Positions 7,884 to 15,358 of a DNA stretch of 32,470 bases are shown piece after piece. A model generated the notes under the pieces. It saw nothing but the letters and a program-made list of their open reading frames with translations, was not told where the DNA came from and made no database searches. A program made the translations under genes and the position numbers. This DNA is from Pseudomonadota bacterium. GTDB taxonomy: Bacteria; Pseudomonadota; Gammaproteobacteria; Pseudomonadales; Pseudohongiellaceae. The stretch is from positions 1 through 32,470 of the forward strand of contig JAQBSZ010000043.1 in the NCBI GenBank assembly GCA_027623555.1, given 5' to 3'. Positions within the stretch are counted from its first letter, which is position 1; the number at the start of each line of letters is the position of its first letter.

Positions 7884-9227
7884 GTGAGTAGTAGAAAACA
7901 GTTATCGGCACTTGTTGGAAGTCTGCTTCTAGTAGCCGGCGGCACCCAGGGTGCAGAAAATGAACCGACCGTGGCTGAGCTATGGGAAATGGTTCAGCAG
8001 CAACAGCAGGAATTGGCAGCGCTTCGGCAGGAACTAGCTGCTACACGATCGATTACGCAGACAGTTGAGATCCAGTCACTCGAAAACAGTGCGCGCATCG
8101 AGGCGGTGGGCGAAGTACTGGATGCGCCAATCAGCAATAGAGGCAGTAGCTGGGCAGACCGAACTTCGCTCGGTGCCTATGGCGAAATGCTCTACAACGA
8201 CCAGACCAGTAGTTCCTCGTCGAAGGAACTGGATATCCAGCGCTTCGTAATCTTTCTGAATCACCAGTTCAACGATTCTCTGCGTTTCAATTCCGAACTG
8301 GAAATTGAACATTCCTTCATTAGCGATGATGCCAGGTCACCCGGTGCGATCGAACTCGAGCAAGCTTATCTGGAATGGGATTACTCCCGTAATCACAGTG
8401 TGTTGGCAGGGATGCACCTGGTGCCCATCGGCATTCTTAACGAGACCCATGAGCCGAATACTTTTTACGGGGTAGAACGCAATCGCATCGAGTCTCGCAT
8501 CATACCTACTACTTATAGAGTGAATGGTGTCAAGTTCGCGGGTAGGCTCGGTGGTGGATTCAGCTACGACCTGGATGTTCACGAGGGCTTGTTCTTCGAG
8601 AGTGGCCATGGGGGAGAACTGGCAATACGCGATGCCAGGCAGAATGGTGCCCGGGCAGAGATGGATGCCATGGGCTACACCGGTCGTCTGCGCTACACCG
8701 GAATGCCGGGGCTGGAGTTAGGAATGACGCTGCACTATCAGAGCGACATGACCCAGGATGGCAGCACCCGCAGCGACATTGGCAGAGATGGGGTGTTCGA
8801 TGTATTCGGCAATCAAGTGGATGACCTGGATGGCTTGCTGACTGAGGCTCATATTGTGTATCAGTCTGGTCCCTGGGGACTGCGGGCGCTGTGGGCGGAA
8901 TGGAATATCGACAACAAGATCGCCGGGGTTGCCAACAATGATCTGAGCAACAACGGGCTGGGTCGCGAGCAGCAGTATGGTTACTACATTGAACCTTCCT
9001 ACCGTTTCAATTCCAATTTTGGTGCCTTTTACCGATTCGAGCGCACGAACGAGCGAGCGGCCAGCAATATCGGCGCCGCATTCGACTCGGCAACCAGCCG
9101 CAACCTGGTGGGATTCAATTACTGGTTAACCGACAACGCCGTATTCAAGCTGGACTATCAGTTCGAGGACGATGCTATCGATCGCGACCTCGATGGATTC
9201 AATATTGGCATCGGGTGGCAATTTTGA
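7884..9227 (+). CDS. Outer-membrane porin, Fur-regulated
   Basis: 447 aa from a GTG start with GGAG six bases upstream. A signal peptide ends near GGTQGA (about residue 24). A coiled-coil stretch rich in Glu, Gln and Leu follows (about 28-75), then a long alternating beta-strand region ending in WQF, the terminal-aromatic signature of outer-membrane barrels. FGAYGE-type and FKLDYQFEDD strands resemble phosphate-selective-porin-like or carbohydrate-porin-like proteins (SLGAYGEMLYNDQ, NHSVLAGMHLVPIGILNETHEPNTFYGVER). The N-terminal coiled coil suggests a trimer. The substrate is not readable. The Fur box and the downstream redox genes suggest a role in iron or electron-carrier passage; that role is inference. 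Confidence 0.85.
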   Translation: MSSRKQLSALVGSLLLVAGGTQGAENEPTVAELWEMVQQQQQELAALRQELAATRSITQTVEIQSLENSARIEAVGEVLDAPISNRGSSWADRTSLGAYGEMLYNDQTSSSSSKELDIQRFVIFLNHQFNDSLRFNSELEIEHSFISDDARSPGAIELEQAYLEWDYSRNHSVLAGMHLVPIGILNETHEPNTFYGVERNRIESRIIPTTYRVNGVKFAGRLGGGFSYDLDVHEGLFFESGHGGELAIRDARQNGARAEMDAMGYTGRLRYTGMPGLELGMTLHYQSDMTQDGSTRSDIGRDGVFDVFGNQVDDLDGLLTEAHIVYQSGPWGLRALWAEWNIDNKIAGVANNDLSNNGLGREQQYGYYIEPSYRFNSNFGAFYRFERTNERAASNIGAAFDSATSRNLVGFNYWLTDNAVFKLDYQFEDDAIDRDLDGFNIGIGWQF

Positions 9228-9250
9228 TTAAGACACAGAGGATAGTTCGA

Positions 9251-9781
9251 GTGAATCGTCAAGCAAGAAAAATATTTCGCTTCTTTACCCTGCTAGCCGC
9301 CATAGTGATCCTGCCGGTTGTTCTGGCCAGTGATGACGACATCGATGCAGATGAATTTTTGAATCGGGTGTTTGCCGGTGAATTGCCTGCCAGTAAAACT
9401 GTATGGCTAACGGGGGAAATTAAAGATACTGCAGAGGCGATACTCGGCCACAAGCCGGAATTTCTACGCTTGCGCTATTGGGGAGATCAGCAGCGTTCCG
9501 CCTGGGTTGTCGATGAAATAGGCAAGACTGAACCCATTACCATCGGTGTAGTAGTCACAGAGAATAAGATCGCAGAAATAAAGGTACTGGCATTCAGAGA
9601 ATCCAGGGGCTGGGAGATCAAGTTCGACTTTTTTACTCGTCAATTCGCAGGAGCCGCCATCGCAAATCGTCAGAATCTGGATCGCCACATCGATGGAATC
9701 AGTGGTGCCACTCTTTCAGTCAGAGCAATGACCAATGTTTCGCGATTGGTGCTGTTTCTGTCGGAATCAGTTGCCACGTGA
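9251..9781 (+). CDS. Periplasmic FMN-binding-domain protein with covalent flavinylation motif
   Basis: 176 aa from the GTG at 9251, chosen because AGAGGA lies eight bases upstream and the product then starts with a normal signal peptide (RQARKIFRFFTLLAAIVILPVVLA). An in-frame GTG at 9215 would overlap the porin gene. The C-terminal part is an FMN_bind domain: ITIGVVVTENKIAEIKVLAF, then DGISGATLS at about 148-156. In this family (NqrC, RnfG and relatives), the enzyme ApbE attaches FMN through a phosphoester to the threonine of this motif, here Thr154. It should carry electrons in the periplasm. No apbE gene is in the window. It sits between the porin and the PepSY-type protein, probably in one transcript. 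Confidence 0.88.
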   Translation: MNRQARKIFRFFTLLAAIVILPVVLASDDDIDADEFLNRVFAGELPASKTVWLTGEIKDTAEAILGHKPEFLRLRYWGDQQRSAWVVDEIGKTEPITIGVVVTENKIAEIKVLAFRESRGWEIKFDFFTRQFAGAAIANRQNLDRHIDGISGATLSVRAMTNVSRLVLFLSESVAT

Positions 9782-9839
9782 TGATGCTATGTACTGGCGA
9801 GCCGATATACTAAATCTCTGCAATTAATTTCTATCTCTA

Positions 9840-10613
9840 TTGACCAAGCAAGCTTCTAATAACGAAGTTAAGAACCCACTGGTCAGACTTCGGTTCTTTC
9901 TGACTCTCCATCGCCGCATGGGAATAGTCAGTGCGCTTTTCGTAATGCTTCTATCGGTCTCCGGACTGGTTCTTCACTACAGCCCTGCTTTTAACTTCGA
10001 TAGTCGCTTCTTTGCCAGCCCGCTGTTATTAAGCTGGTACAACATTGAAGTACCGGAAATTGCCTCGAGTTATACGGCGAATGGTCGACGCGCAAGCCTG
10101 ATTGCCGATGCGCTCTATTTCGAGCAGTCCAGAATTCCAGGCAACTTTAACAGTCTCGTCGGCATGGTCGAGAGTGATTTCGGTTACGCCATAGCATCGT
10201 CTAACCTGCTGGTATTGATATCCATTGAAGGAGAGCTCATCGAAGTGCTGGGGAGTTCGGTGGGTGTGCCCTCTGGAATTTTAAGAATCGGCCAAAACCT
10301 GGCTGGCATTACGTTTCTGGAGCGTACTGCTGAATTGATTGAAGCTGACTTCGATGCACTGACCTGGACCGCGTATCCTCAAGTGGACGCATCCTTGACA
10401 TGGAGTGCGGCATCTCCTGTTGAAGATCAACTCGAGCGATCGATCAAGCAGGATTATGCTGGGTCGCTCCTGAGTTGGGAGCGATTAGTCCTGGATATTC
10501 ACAGTGGGCGCTTTCTCGGCAGCATCGGTGTAATTCTGGTTGATCTCATGGCGATACTCTTCATACTGATGGCAGGAACAGGTGTATGGATTTGGTCACA
10601 GCGCCGGTCCTGA
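9840..10613 (+). CDS. PepSY-associated transmembrane protein
   Basis: 257 aa. The only sensible start is TTG at 9840, without a visible ribosome-binding site; the ATG at 9918 would cut into the first membrane helix. The N-terminus has LTLHRRMGIVSALFVMLLSVSGLVLHY, the usual first helix of PepSY-TM proteins (about 27-47). A periplasmic region of about 170 residues follows, then DIHSGRFLG and a second helix (about 228-252) ending in WIW. His24, His46 and His221 flank the helices and could bind haem. That is inference, as is electron transfer from quinol or haem to the neighbouring flavoprotein. It fits the short two-helix PepSY-TM-like group found beside Fur-regulated reductase genes. Confidence 0.78.
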   Translation: MTKQASNNEVKNPLVRLRFFLTLHRRMGIVSALFVMLLSVSGLVLHYSPAFNFDSRFFASPLLLSWYNIEVPEIASSYTANGRRASLIADALYFEQSRIPGNFNSLVGMVESDFGYAIASSNLLVLISIEGELIEVLGSSVGVPSGILRIGQNLAGITFLERTAELIEADFDALTWTAYPQVDASLTWSAASPVEDQLERSIKQDYAGSLLSWERLVLDIHSGRFLGSIGVILVDLMAILFILMAGTGVWIWSQRRS

Positions 10614-10642
10614 ACCTATAAGCTATAAAGCGAACCAATAGT

Positions 10643-11143
10643 ATGCCAGGCCTTATCGCCGCCGCCTCAGTCTCCGCCTTTTTCTTCGGTCTCTTTGGAA
10701 TCGATTGGGAGTCTATCGACCGGAAGATAGAGGACGAGTTTCCAATGGTGGATTTTATCTCCACTGACTCACTACAGGGTCTATATGCTCAGCGGATTCT
10801 GGATTTTCCGGTCATTGTCGATGTGCGGGAAGCAGAAGAATTTCTCATCAGCCATCTGCCGGAGGCACTCCATCTTGAAACCTCAGAGGAGGTTGCCGCG
10901 CAAATTCCGGACAGGGCAACACCTATCATTGTGTACTGCTCGGTCGGCTTTCGCTCAGCCGCGGTTGCCGCCCGCCTGGAAGAGCTCGGGTATACGAATG
11001 TTCGCAACCTTCGCCATTCGATTTTCGAATGGGCGAACAAGGATCTACCAATGGTTAACGCCTCCGGAGATACTGATAGGGTACATCCATTCAACCGGGC
11101 TTGGGGCTCCCTGGTTGCGGAGCCTCTACGGCAGTATCCCTGA
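10643..11143 (+). CDS. Membrane-anchored rhodanese-like protein
   Basis: 166 aa. A short N-terminal hydrophobic segment (about 3-19) is a probable membrane anchor or uncleaved signal. The single rhodanese domain (about 38-140) has VIVDVREAEEFLISHLPEA and the active-site loop CSVGFRS, with the persulfide-forming Cys99. The loop has the CxxGxRS form of single-domain sulfurtransferases. It would transfer sulfur or handle a thiol. It lies 29 bases after the PepSY-type gene and on the same strand, so it probably belongs to the Fur unit, but its link to the redox genes is by position only. No strong ribosome-binding site is visible. Confidence 0.85.
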   Translation: MPGLIAAASVSAFFFGLFGIDWESIDRKIEDEFPMVDFISTDSLQGLYAQRILDFPVIVDVREAEEFLISHLPEALHLETSEEVAAQIPDRATPIIVYCSVGFRSAAVAARLEELGYTNVRNLRHSIFEWANKDLPMVNASGDTDRVHPFNRAWGSLVAEPLRQYP

Positions 11144-11318
11144 ACTGAGGCGCTTATCCTCCTGCAATCCAAACTTTTCTGGAATGCTCCCCGACTAAGT
11201 TATCAGGGCTTCCCAACTACCAGATTCCTGCAAAATGTACTATTTTTGGGTTCGAACGATAACCCTCTTAGTATTCAGTAGTAATGAATTCAAGAAATTA
11301 GTGTAGCGCAGGGATCCC

Positions 11319-11900
11319 ATGAGCTTGATCAATGAAGATGAAGCACTGATAGCGGCAGCTCTCAAAGGGTCGGCGTATGCCTGGGAGAAACTGGTCAAAC
11401 GCTACGAGAGCAGAGTCTATAACCATGGCCTGCGACTAACCGGAAATAGTTCGGACGCGATGGACCTGATGCAGGAGGTCTTTCTCGGTGTTTACAGAAA
11501 CCTGCATAGATTCAGGGGAGATGCCAAGTTCAGTAGCTGGATTTTTCGGATAGCCCATAACAAGGCAGTGGACATGAATCGCCGTAAGCGATTAATGACC
11601 CTGCAATCGAAATCTGGCGATCAGGATGAAAGGGATATTTTTGAGCAGATCGCCAGTTATTCCCACGACGAGCCGGACGCAAGGCTTAGTAGTGAGGAAC
11701 TGAACAGTCAGATCGTAAAGATGTTGTCCATACTGCCACTGGATCAGAGATTGATCGTGGAGTTAAAAGTATTTCAATCCCAGACTTTTGAAGAAATAGC
11801 TGACATGCAAGACATTTCGGTAAACACGGCGAAGACCCGATTTTATACGGCATTAAAGAAACTCAAAGTTGTTTTGGAGGAAAATCATGTCCTGCCCTAA
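11319..11900 (+). CDS. ECF-family RNA polymerase sigma factor
   Basis: 193 aa. Region 2 (about 24-92) contains ATGNSSDAMDLMQEVFLGVYRNL-like sequence, with the -10 recognition segment FSSWIFRIAHNKAVD. Region 4 (about 134-185) has LPLDQRLIVELKVFQ, then FEEIADMQDISVNTAKTRFYTALKKLK. There is no region 1 or 3, as expected for an extracytoplasmic-function sigma. The next gene overlaps its 3' end by 14 bases and encodes a zinc-finger anti-sigma factor, so the pair is translationally coupled. Such pairs usually autoregulate. A candidate self-recognised promoter in 11230-11300 could not be assigned with confidence. Confidence 0.93.
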   Translation: MSLINEDEALIAAALKGSAYAWEKLVKRYESRVYNHGLRLTGNSSDAMDLMQEVFLGVYRNLHRFRGDAKFSSWIFRIAHNKAVDMNRRKRLMTLQSKSGDQDERDIFEQIASYSHDEPDARLSSEELNSQIVKMLSILPLDQRLIVELKVFQSQTFEEIADMQDISVNTAKTRFYTALKKLKVVLEENHVLP

Positions 11901-12567
11901 GACTCAACACCTGCTGCAAGAATATTTTTCCGATGACCTGGCGCCCTTGGCGAGAGAGGAAATCGGCAATCATCTGAATTCCTGTGAGCAGTGCAGCAAT
12001 GAATTGGAGGCGTTGTTGTTCGCCCAGAGCAATCTGCAGAAATGGCAAGAGCAGCAAGTTCCACACTGGGACCGTGGTCTGGAGTTATTCAGGCGTGAAC
12101 ATCGCAGCGGCAACTTCCGTTCAGGATTCTGGAGTCGCTGGCAATGGTTGCCTACCGCCGCCTCATTCGCCATGCTTGGAATACTGCTGTTAAATGTCAG
12201 CGTAACGTCAAATCAGCAGGGATTTTCTCTCTCATTCGGTGCCGGTAGCGGCAATTCAGAACAGTTTGATGTGCAACTCTCTGAGTTCCAGGCCCGACAA
12301 CAGAATGAAATGGAGGCATTAATCACGCGTGTCGAAGACAGACTCGACAGTAACAGCATTCAACTATTACAAGCAGTGATGGATCAAACGCAACAGTCTA
12401 CAGCAGAAAACCTGGATAGAATCTATGCGTTTTTCGAACAACAGCGAATACGCGACCTGGAGGACATGCGGGTAGGTTATCAGGAACTGGTTGACAGTGA
12501 TTACGAGACTATTCGTTCCCTGCAACAGCTCGCACAATTCGTGAGCTATCAGGGTACGGTTCGTTAG
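11887..12567 (+). CDS. Membrane anti-sigma factor with zinc-finger domain
   Basis: 226 aa from the ATG at 11887, chosen because GGAGG lies about six bases upstream, inside the sigma gene. The N-terminus is a zinc-binding anti-sigma domain with the H-x3-C-x2-C motif (His29, Cys33, Cys36 in HLNSCEQC). A single membrane helix follows (about 90-108: LPTAASFAMLGILLLNVSV). The periplasmic part is rich in Gln and Glu and likely coiled coil (about 125-215). It should hold the upstream ECF sigma at the membrane until a signal, probably envelope or redox stress, releases it. The signal is unknown. Confidence 0.87.
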   Translation: MSCPKTQHLLQEYFSDDLAPLAREEIGNHLNSCEQCSNELEALLFAQSNLQKWQEQQVPHWDRGLELFRREHRSGNFRSGFWSRWQWLPTAASFAMLGILLLNVSVTSNQQGFSLSFGAGSGNSEQFDVQLSEFQARQQNEMEALITRVEDRLDSNSIQLLQAVMDQTQQSTAENLDRIYAFFEQQRIRDLEDMRVGYQELVDSDYETIRSLQQLAQFVSYQGTVR

Positions 12568-12586
12568 GCAGATGCGGGACAGGGCT

Positions 12587-13627
12587 ATGTCAACACGTAA
12601 TCTACTCATAAGCGCTGGCACCGGTCTTTTCTTTATTGCTGGGCATGGCGTTGCTCAGGATATCGAATTAGGCAACCTGCAGCGCAATATCAATATCTTT
12701 TCCGGAATACTGGAAGAGGCGTTGGAGCTCGATCAGAGTGCCGGGTTATTCGGCTTAAGCCTTGGAGGAATTGAAAATACCTATCTGTTGGGCCAGGGCG
12801 TGGTGTTTGAAGTGCGAACGCCACTGGCGAATCGCCGCAACAGAATGAGTCTGGCGTCTCTTAACTCAGCAATGCAGTCTTTACTGAATCGGAGCAATCC
12901 ATTCGAGATAATGCGAACGCCCACTATTCCCGCCAATCCTCAACCAATTCTGCCTGATACGCTAAATCTCGATCAAGCTAACAACTACTACCGGGAAATG
13001 ATGGAGAAAATTTCCAATATCGATTATTCACTGGTCGTCAGCACTGCAATTCAGCAAGCCTCGGACTCGGCCCGCTCGCTGCGTTCGCTGGGAAGTGTAG
13101 ATGAAAGCGCCTTTGCGGCGATACGCGACGAAATTGAAGAGCTAAGAACCTCAATGCAAAATAACTTGAGGCAGTTGAGAGAACTGGAATTAGAGATTCG
13201 CAATTCCAGTTCTGTGGATGATTCTGCAACAGCAGCCGAATCTTCAGAAAATGAAATGCAATCGAAGCTTGATGCATTACTGGCCAGTATTGAACCGCTG
13301 CGCGAACAAGCCCTGGCTAAAGCGCAGGAACTGCAGGAGCGTACCGAAGCGGCGGAGCAGGCCTACGCCGAGCGCTGGCAGCAGGACCTGGATGAATTCG
13401 AGCTAGATCTTTATCAGGCTCTGTGCAGTTACGGCTCATCTCTGCACGAATTGCCGGACGGCGAGAATATCTCACTCGTCCTTACTGGTCTGGGTGAAGA
13501 GTCTGCCGACAACCCGCGCCGAACTGACAAGATTCATATAGTCAGCCGTGCTGCCATGCTGCAATGCCAGGCAGGTGAGATCGATGCGACTACACTGCAG
13601 CAACAATCCGCCCAATACAGCTATTAG
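12587..13627 (+). CDS. Secreted coiled-coil protein of unknown function, sigma/anti-sigma operon
   Basis: About 346 aa from the ATG at 12587; an ATG at 12572 in the same frame adds five residues and cannot be excluded. A signal peptide (RNLLISAGTGLFFIAGHGVA) is followed by Gln-Asp. The middle and C-terminal parts are helical and charged (about 160-265, with ELEIRNSSS, ALAKAQELQERTEAAEQAY), suggesting a coiled coil. I do not recognise a family. Lying four to 20 bases after the anti-sigma gene, it is probably co-transcribed and may be the sensor partner or target of the pathway. Its TAG stop is formed at the boundary of the MITE-like element, yet the sequence flanking the element would also give TAG, so the protein end is probably original. 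Confidence 0.72.
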   Translation: MSTRNLLISAGTGLFFIAGHGVAQDIELGNLQRNINIFSGILEEALELDQSAGLFGLSLGGIENTYLLGQGVVFEVRTPLANRRNRMSLASLNSAMQSLLNRSNPFEIMRTPTIPANPQPILPDTLNLDQANNYYREMMEKISNIDYSLVVSTAIQQASDSARSLRSLGSVDESAFAAIRDEIEELRTSMQNNLRQLRELELEIRNSSSVDDSATAAESSENEMQSKLDALLASIEPLREQALAKAQELQERTEAAEQAYAERWQQDLDEFELDLYQALCSYGSSLHELPDGENISLVLTGLGEESADNPRRTDKIHIVSRAAMLQCQAGEIDATTLQQQSAQYSY

Positions 13628-13807
13628 GGAGCCTCTGAACAAGTAGTTGGCAGCTCTGGCTGTAAGCCCCTTTGGGCGGGGCCTGTCGCACTCCGCCGCG
13701 TTGTTGACGCGCTTGCCAAGGACGAATGCCATTACCTGCGCACGCCGCCTAGCGGCAAAGCGCGACACACTCCCGCAGAGTGGCCTACTGCTTGTTCAGA
13801 GGCTCCC
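13627..13807. mobile_element. MITE-like element with TA target duplication
   Basis: A 181-bp element has inverted ends: GGGAGCCTCTGAACAAG (13627-13643) is matched by its complement at 13791-13807. TA dinucleotides flank both ends (13625-13626 and 13808-13809). The inside contains GC-rich short hairpins and no usable gene. The TA duplication resembles that of Tc1/mariner-like or some IS5-group transposons; the family is not assigned. It sits between convergent genes, only 12 bases from the end of the next one, and could act as a bidirectional terminator hairpin. Confidence 0.82.
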
Positions 13808-13819
13808 TAGGCACCCTCG

Positions 13820-14629
13820 TTAATATGGTGCGCCGGTGATATTTACATCTGCCGGTGCGAATTCCTTGGCTATGTCATACGCCTGGTACAGACGAGTGAT
13901 TAATAGAAGGACACCTGGTACATCGAGTAGATCGAAGTCTTCGAAAACCAGTTTTCGGCGAATTCGCTCCCTGGTCGTGAACAGGCTTCCATCGGCCTGA
14001 AAATTCAGAAACGTAAAGTCCTCATCGGGTAGTCCCCAGTTACTGGAGATTACTTCTTGACCGATGCCTCCATCGAGGCGGGCAAACGGGTAGAACCAGC
14101 GACCACCTGAGTATCCCGATTCATAGGTTATGATGTTGCCGTCCGGGTAATACCATGCCACGTCGAAACTACGGAAATAGTTGGTTGCCAGATTACCATT
14201 AGGCCAGAAAATCGCTTGATCGCCATGCATCCAGTCATAGGCCATGACTCTTCCATTAGGGTAGTAGATTGTGGTGTCTTCTCCTGGCGCAGCAAAGAAG
14301 AGCTGCCCATTGGAGAAATACCAGGGATCATAATAGAGGTCAGGTGACACCAAAATGCCGTTGCCATACTCTGAATTGCCGCGAGTAAAGCCCGACAGAA
14401 TCACCGGTTGGCACACCAGGCTATTCAGTTCGGAGAGTGATTCCTCCATGGCATACAGTTCATAGATATCATCATAGTCAGCCGGTAACATGGCATTCAG
14501 AGTCACCATCTTGGCCATGAACTCGAGCGTGGCGCACGCGCTGCTGACATTGGCCGAGCCGGTCAGTGCAAACAGGGTCGGCGAGCACCCCAAGGTTGCT
14601 ATGAGTAAGAAAATTCTTACGGATCTCAT
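13820..14629 (-). CDS. Secreted protein with YPNG (MORN-like) repeats
   Basis: 269 aa. A signal peptide (VRIFLLIATLGCSPTLFA) starts it. Residues about 95-185 contain four or five imperfect repeats of about 19-20 residues, with the pattern aromatic-aromatic-x-(N/D)-G at their cores: YFSNGQLFF, YYPNGRVMAY, FWPNGNLATN, YYPDGNIITY and a degenerate last one. This resembles MORN or YwqK-type repeats, which form extended beta sheets. Two cysteines (about 32 and 73) may form a disulfide. The start is supported by GGAGGAAG, and a palindrome abuts the site. The function is unknown; a surface or periplasmic role is likely from the signal. Confidence 0.75.
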   Translation of the reverse strand: MRSVRIFLLIATLGCSPTLFALTGSANVSSACATLEFMAKMVTLNAMLPADYDDIYELYAMEESLSELNSLVCQPVILSGFTRGNSEYGNGILVSPDLYYDPWYFSNGQLFFAAPGEDTTIYYPNGRVMAYDWMHGDQAIFWPNGNLATNYFRSFDVAWYYPDGNIITYESGYSGGRWFYPFARLDGGIGQEVISSNWGLPDEDFTFLNFQADGSLFTTRERIRRKLVFEDFDLLDVPGVLLLITRLYQAYDIAKEFAPADVNITGAPY

Positions 14630-14640
14630 GATCTTCCTCC

Positions 14641-14658
14641 AATCTGCCTGGGCAGATT
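14641..14658. promoter_or_regulatory. Palindrome abutting the ribosome-binding site of the repeat protein gene
   Basis: AATCTGCCTGGGCAGATT has eight-base arms separated by two bases. It lies next to the GGAGG (14636-14640) of the minus-strand gene. It could be a repressor operator or an mRNA hairpin limiting translation. Confidence 0.5.
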
Positions 14659-14732
14659 CTTCCCAACAATCAATGATTCTGGGTTTATTCTAGTGCCCCA
14701 AAAGTGAACACTGACTTAATGAGGAGGCTGAA

Positions 14733-14748
14733 TTTGATCGAGGTCACA
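14733..14748 (-). promoter_or_regulatory. CRP-like half-site pair
   Basis: Read on the minus strand, TGTGACCTCGATCAAA matches the CRP consensus TGTGA-N6-TCACA at nine of ten positions. It lies about 104 bases before the repeat-protein start. An FNR-like reading is weaker. No experimental support. Confidence 0.4.
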
Positions 14749-14858
14749 AAGGGGAATTTTGGCTTGGTCTTCGCGGGGAATATCTTATAGAATGCGGTCT
14801 GTACTGGCTGAACTAGTATGTTTGCGCCCATTTGGAGCTTGGTTATTACGCCCTGCAA

Positions 14859-14886
14859 TTGCATCAGGGAAGTGCGGCTCTACGAT
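14859..14886 (+). promoter_or_regulatory. Sigma70-like promoter for the zinc-ribbon gene
   Basis: TTGCAT is followed by 16 bases and TACGAT. The predicted start is about 65 bases before the gene. Both boxes have two or fewer mismatches to consensus at key positions. Confidence 0.45.
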
Positions 14887-14956
14887 AGACTGAACGGCGA
14901 CTGATAATAAATTTAGTCCAATGTAATAAAAAGAAGTCGTAATCGAGGAGAAATTG

Positions 14957-15343
14957 ATGGACTGTCCGAAATGTAATTCCGATATGCAGGAGCTGAAAAT
15001 TGAGACTCTGTATGGTCAGGTGATTATTGATAAGTGTAATAGTTGTAAGGGTTTATGGTTCGACAACGGTGAGGCCGAGCAGCTAAAGGGCGACTGGATG
15101 GCAGATTTTGCCGACAGTGGTGATCCCTCCGTTGGCAAGACCTACAATACAGTTCGCGACATTCACTGCCCGCGGTGTGGCAAGTCAATGACCAGGCTTA
15201 ATGACGCCAAACAGAGGCACCTGGAATATGAGGCTTGCGAAGAACATGGCATGTTCATGGATGCCGGTGAATTTACCGATTACAAACATGAGACCTTGCT
15301 GGACATCTTTCGCGATGTGATAGCGTCGCTGAAACGCAAATAG
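14957..15343 (+). CDS. Double zf-TFIIB (COG3809-like) zinc-ribbon protein
   Basis: 128 aa from the ATG at 14957; GAGGAG lies six bases upstream, so the TTG one codon earlier is not preferred. Two zinc ribbons are visible. The first has Cys3, Cys6, Cys27 and Cys30 in CPKC and CNSCKGLWFD. The second has Cys71, Cys74, Cys94 and His97 in CPRCGKSM and CEEHGMFMDAGE. This is the zf-TFIIB family of small bacterial proteins whose function is not known. It is cytoplasmic and has no signal peptide. A strong terminator follows. Confidence 0.85.
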   Translation: MDCPKCNSDMQELKIETLYGQVIIDKCNSCKGLWFDNGEAEQLKGDWMADFADSGDPSVGKTYNTVRDIHCPRCGKSMTRLNDAKQRHLEYEACEEHGMFMDAGEFTDYKHETLLDIFRDVIASLKRK

Positions 15344-15358
15344 ATCTTTAATAAAAGT

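Larger units (their letters stand above)
14630..14956. other. Divergent intergenic region
   Basis: 327 bases between the repeat-protein and zinc-ribbon genes. It holds the palindrome, the CRP-like site and a promoter for the rightward gene (see entries). Nothing else is recognised. Confidence 0.6.

Noticed and set aside
13472..13768. Minus-strand open frame inside the MITE-like element
   Set aside because: It is translation of the element and the end of the upstream gene; no transposase features.
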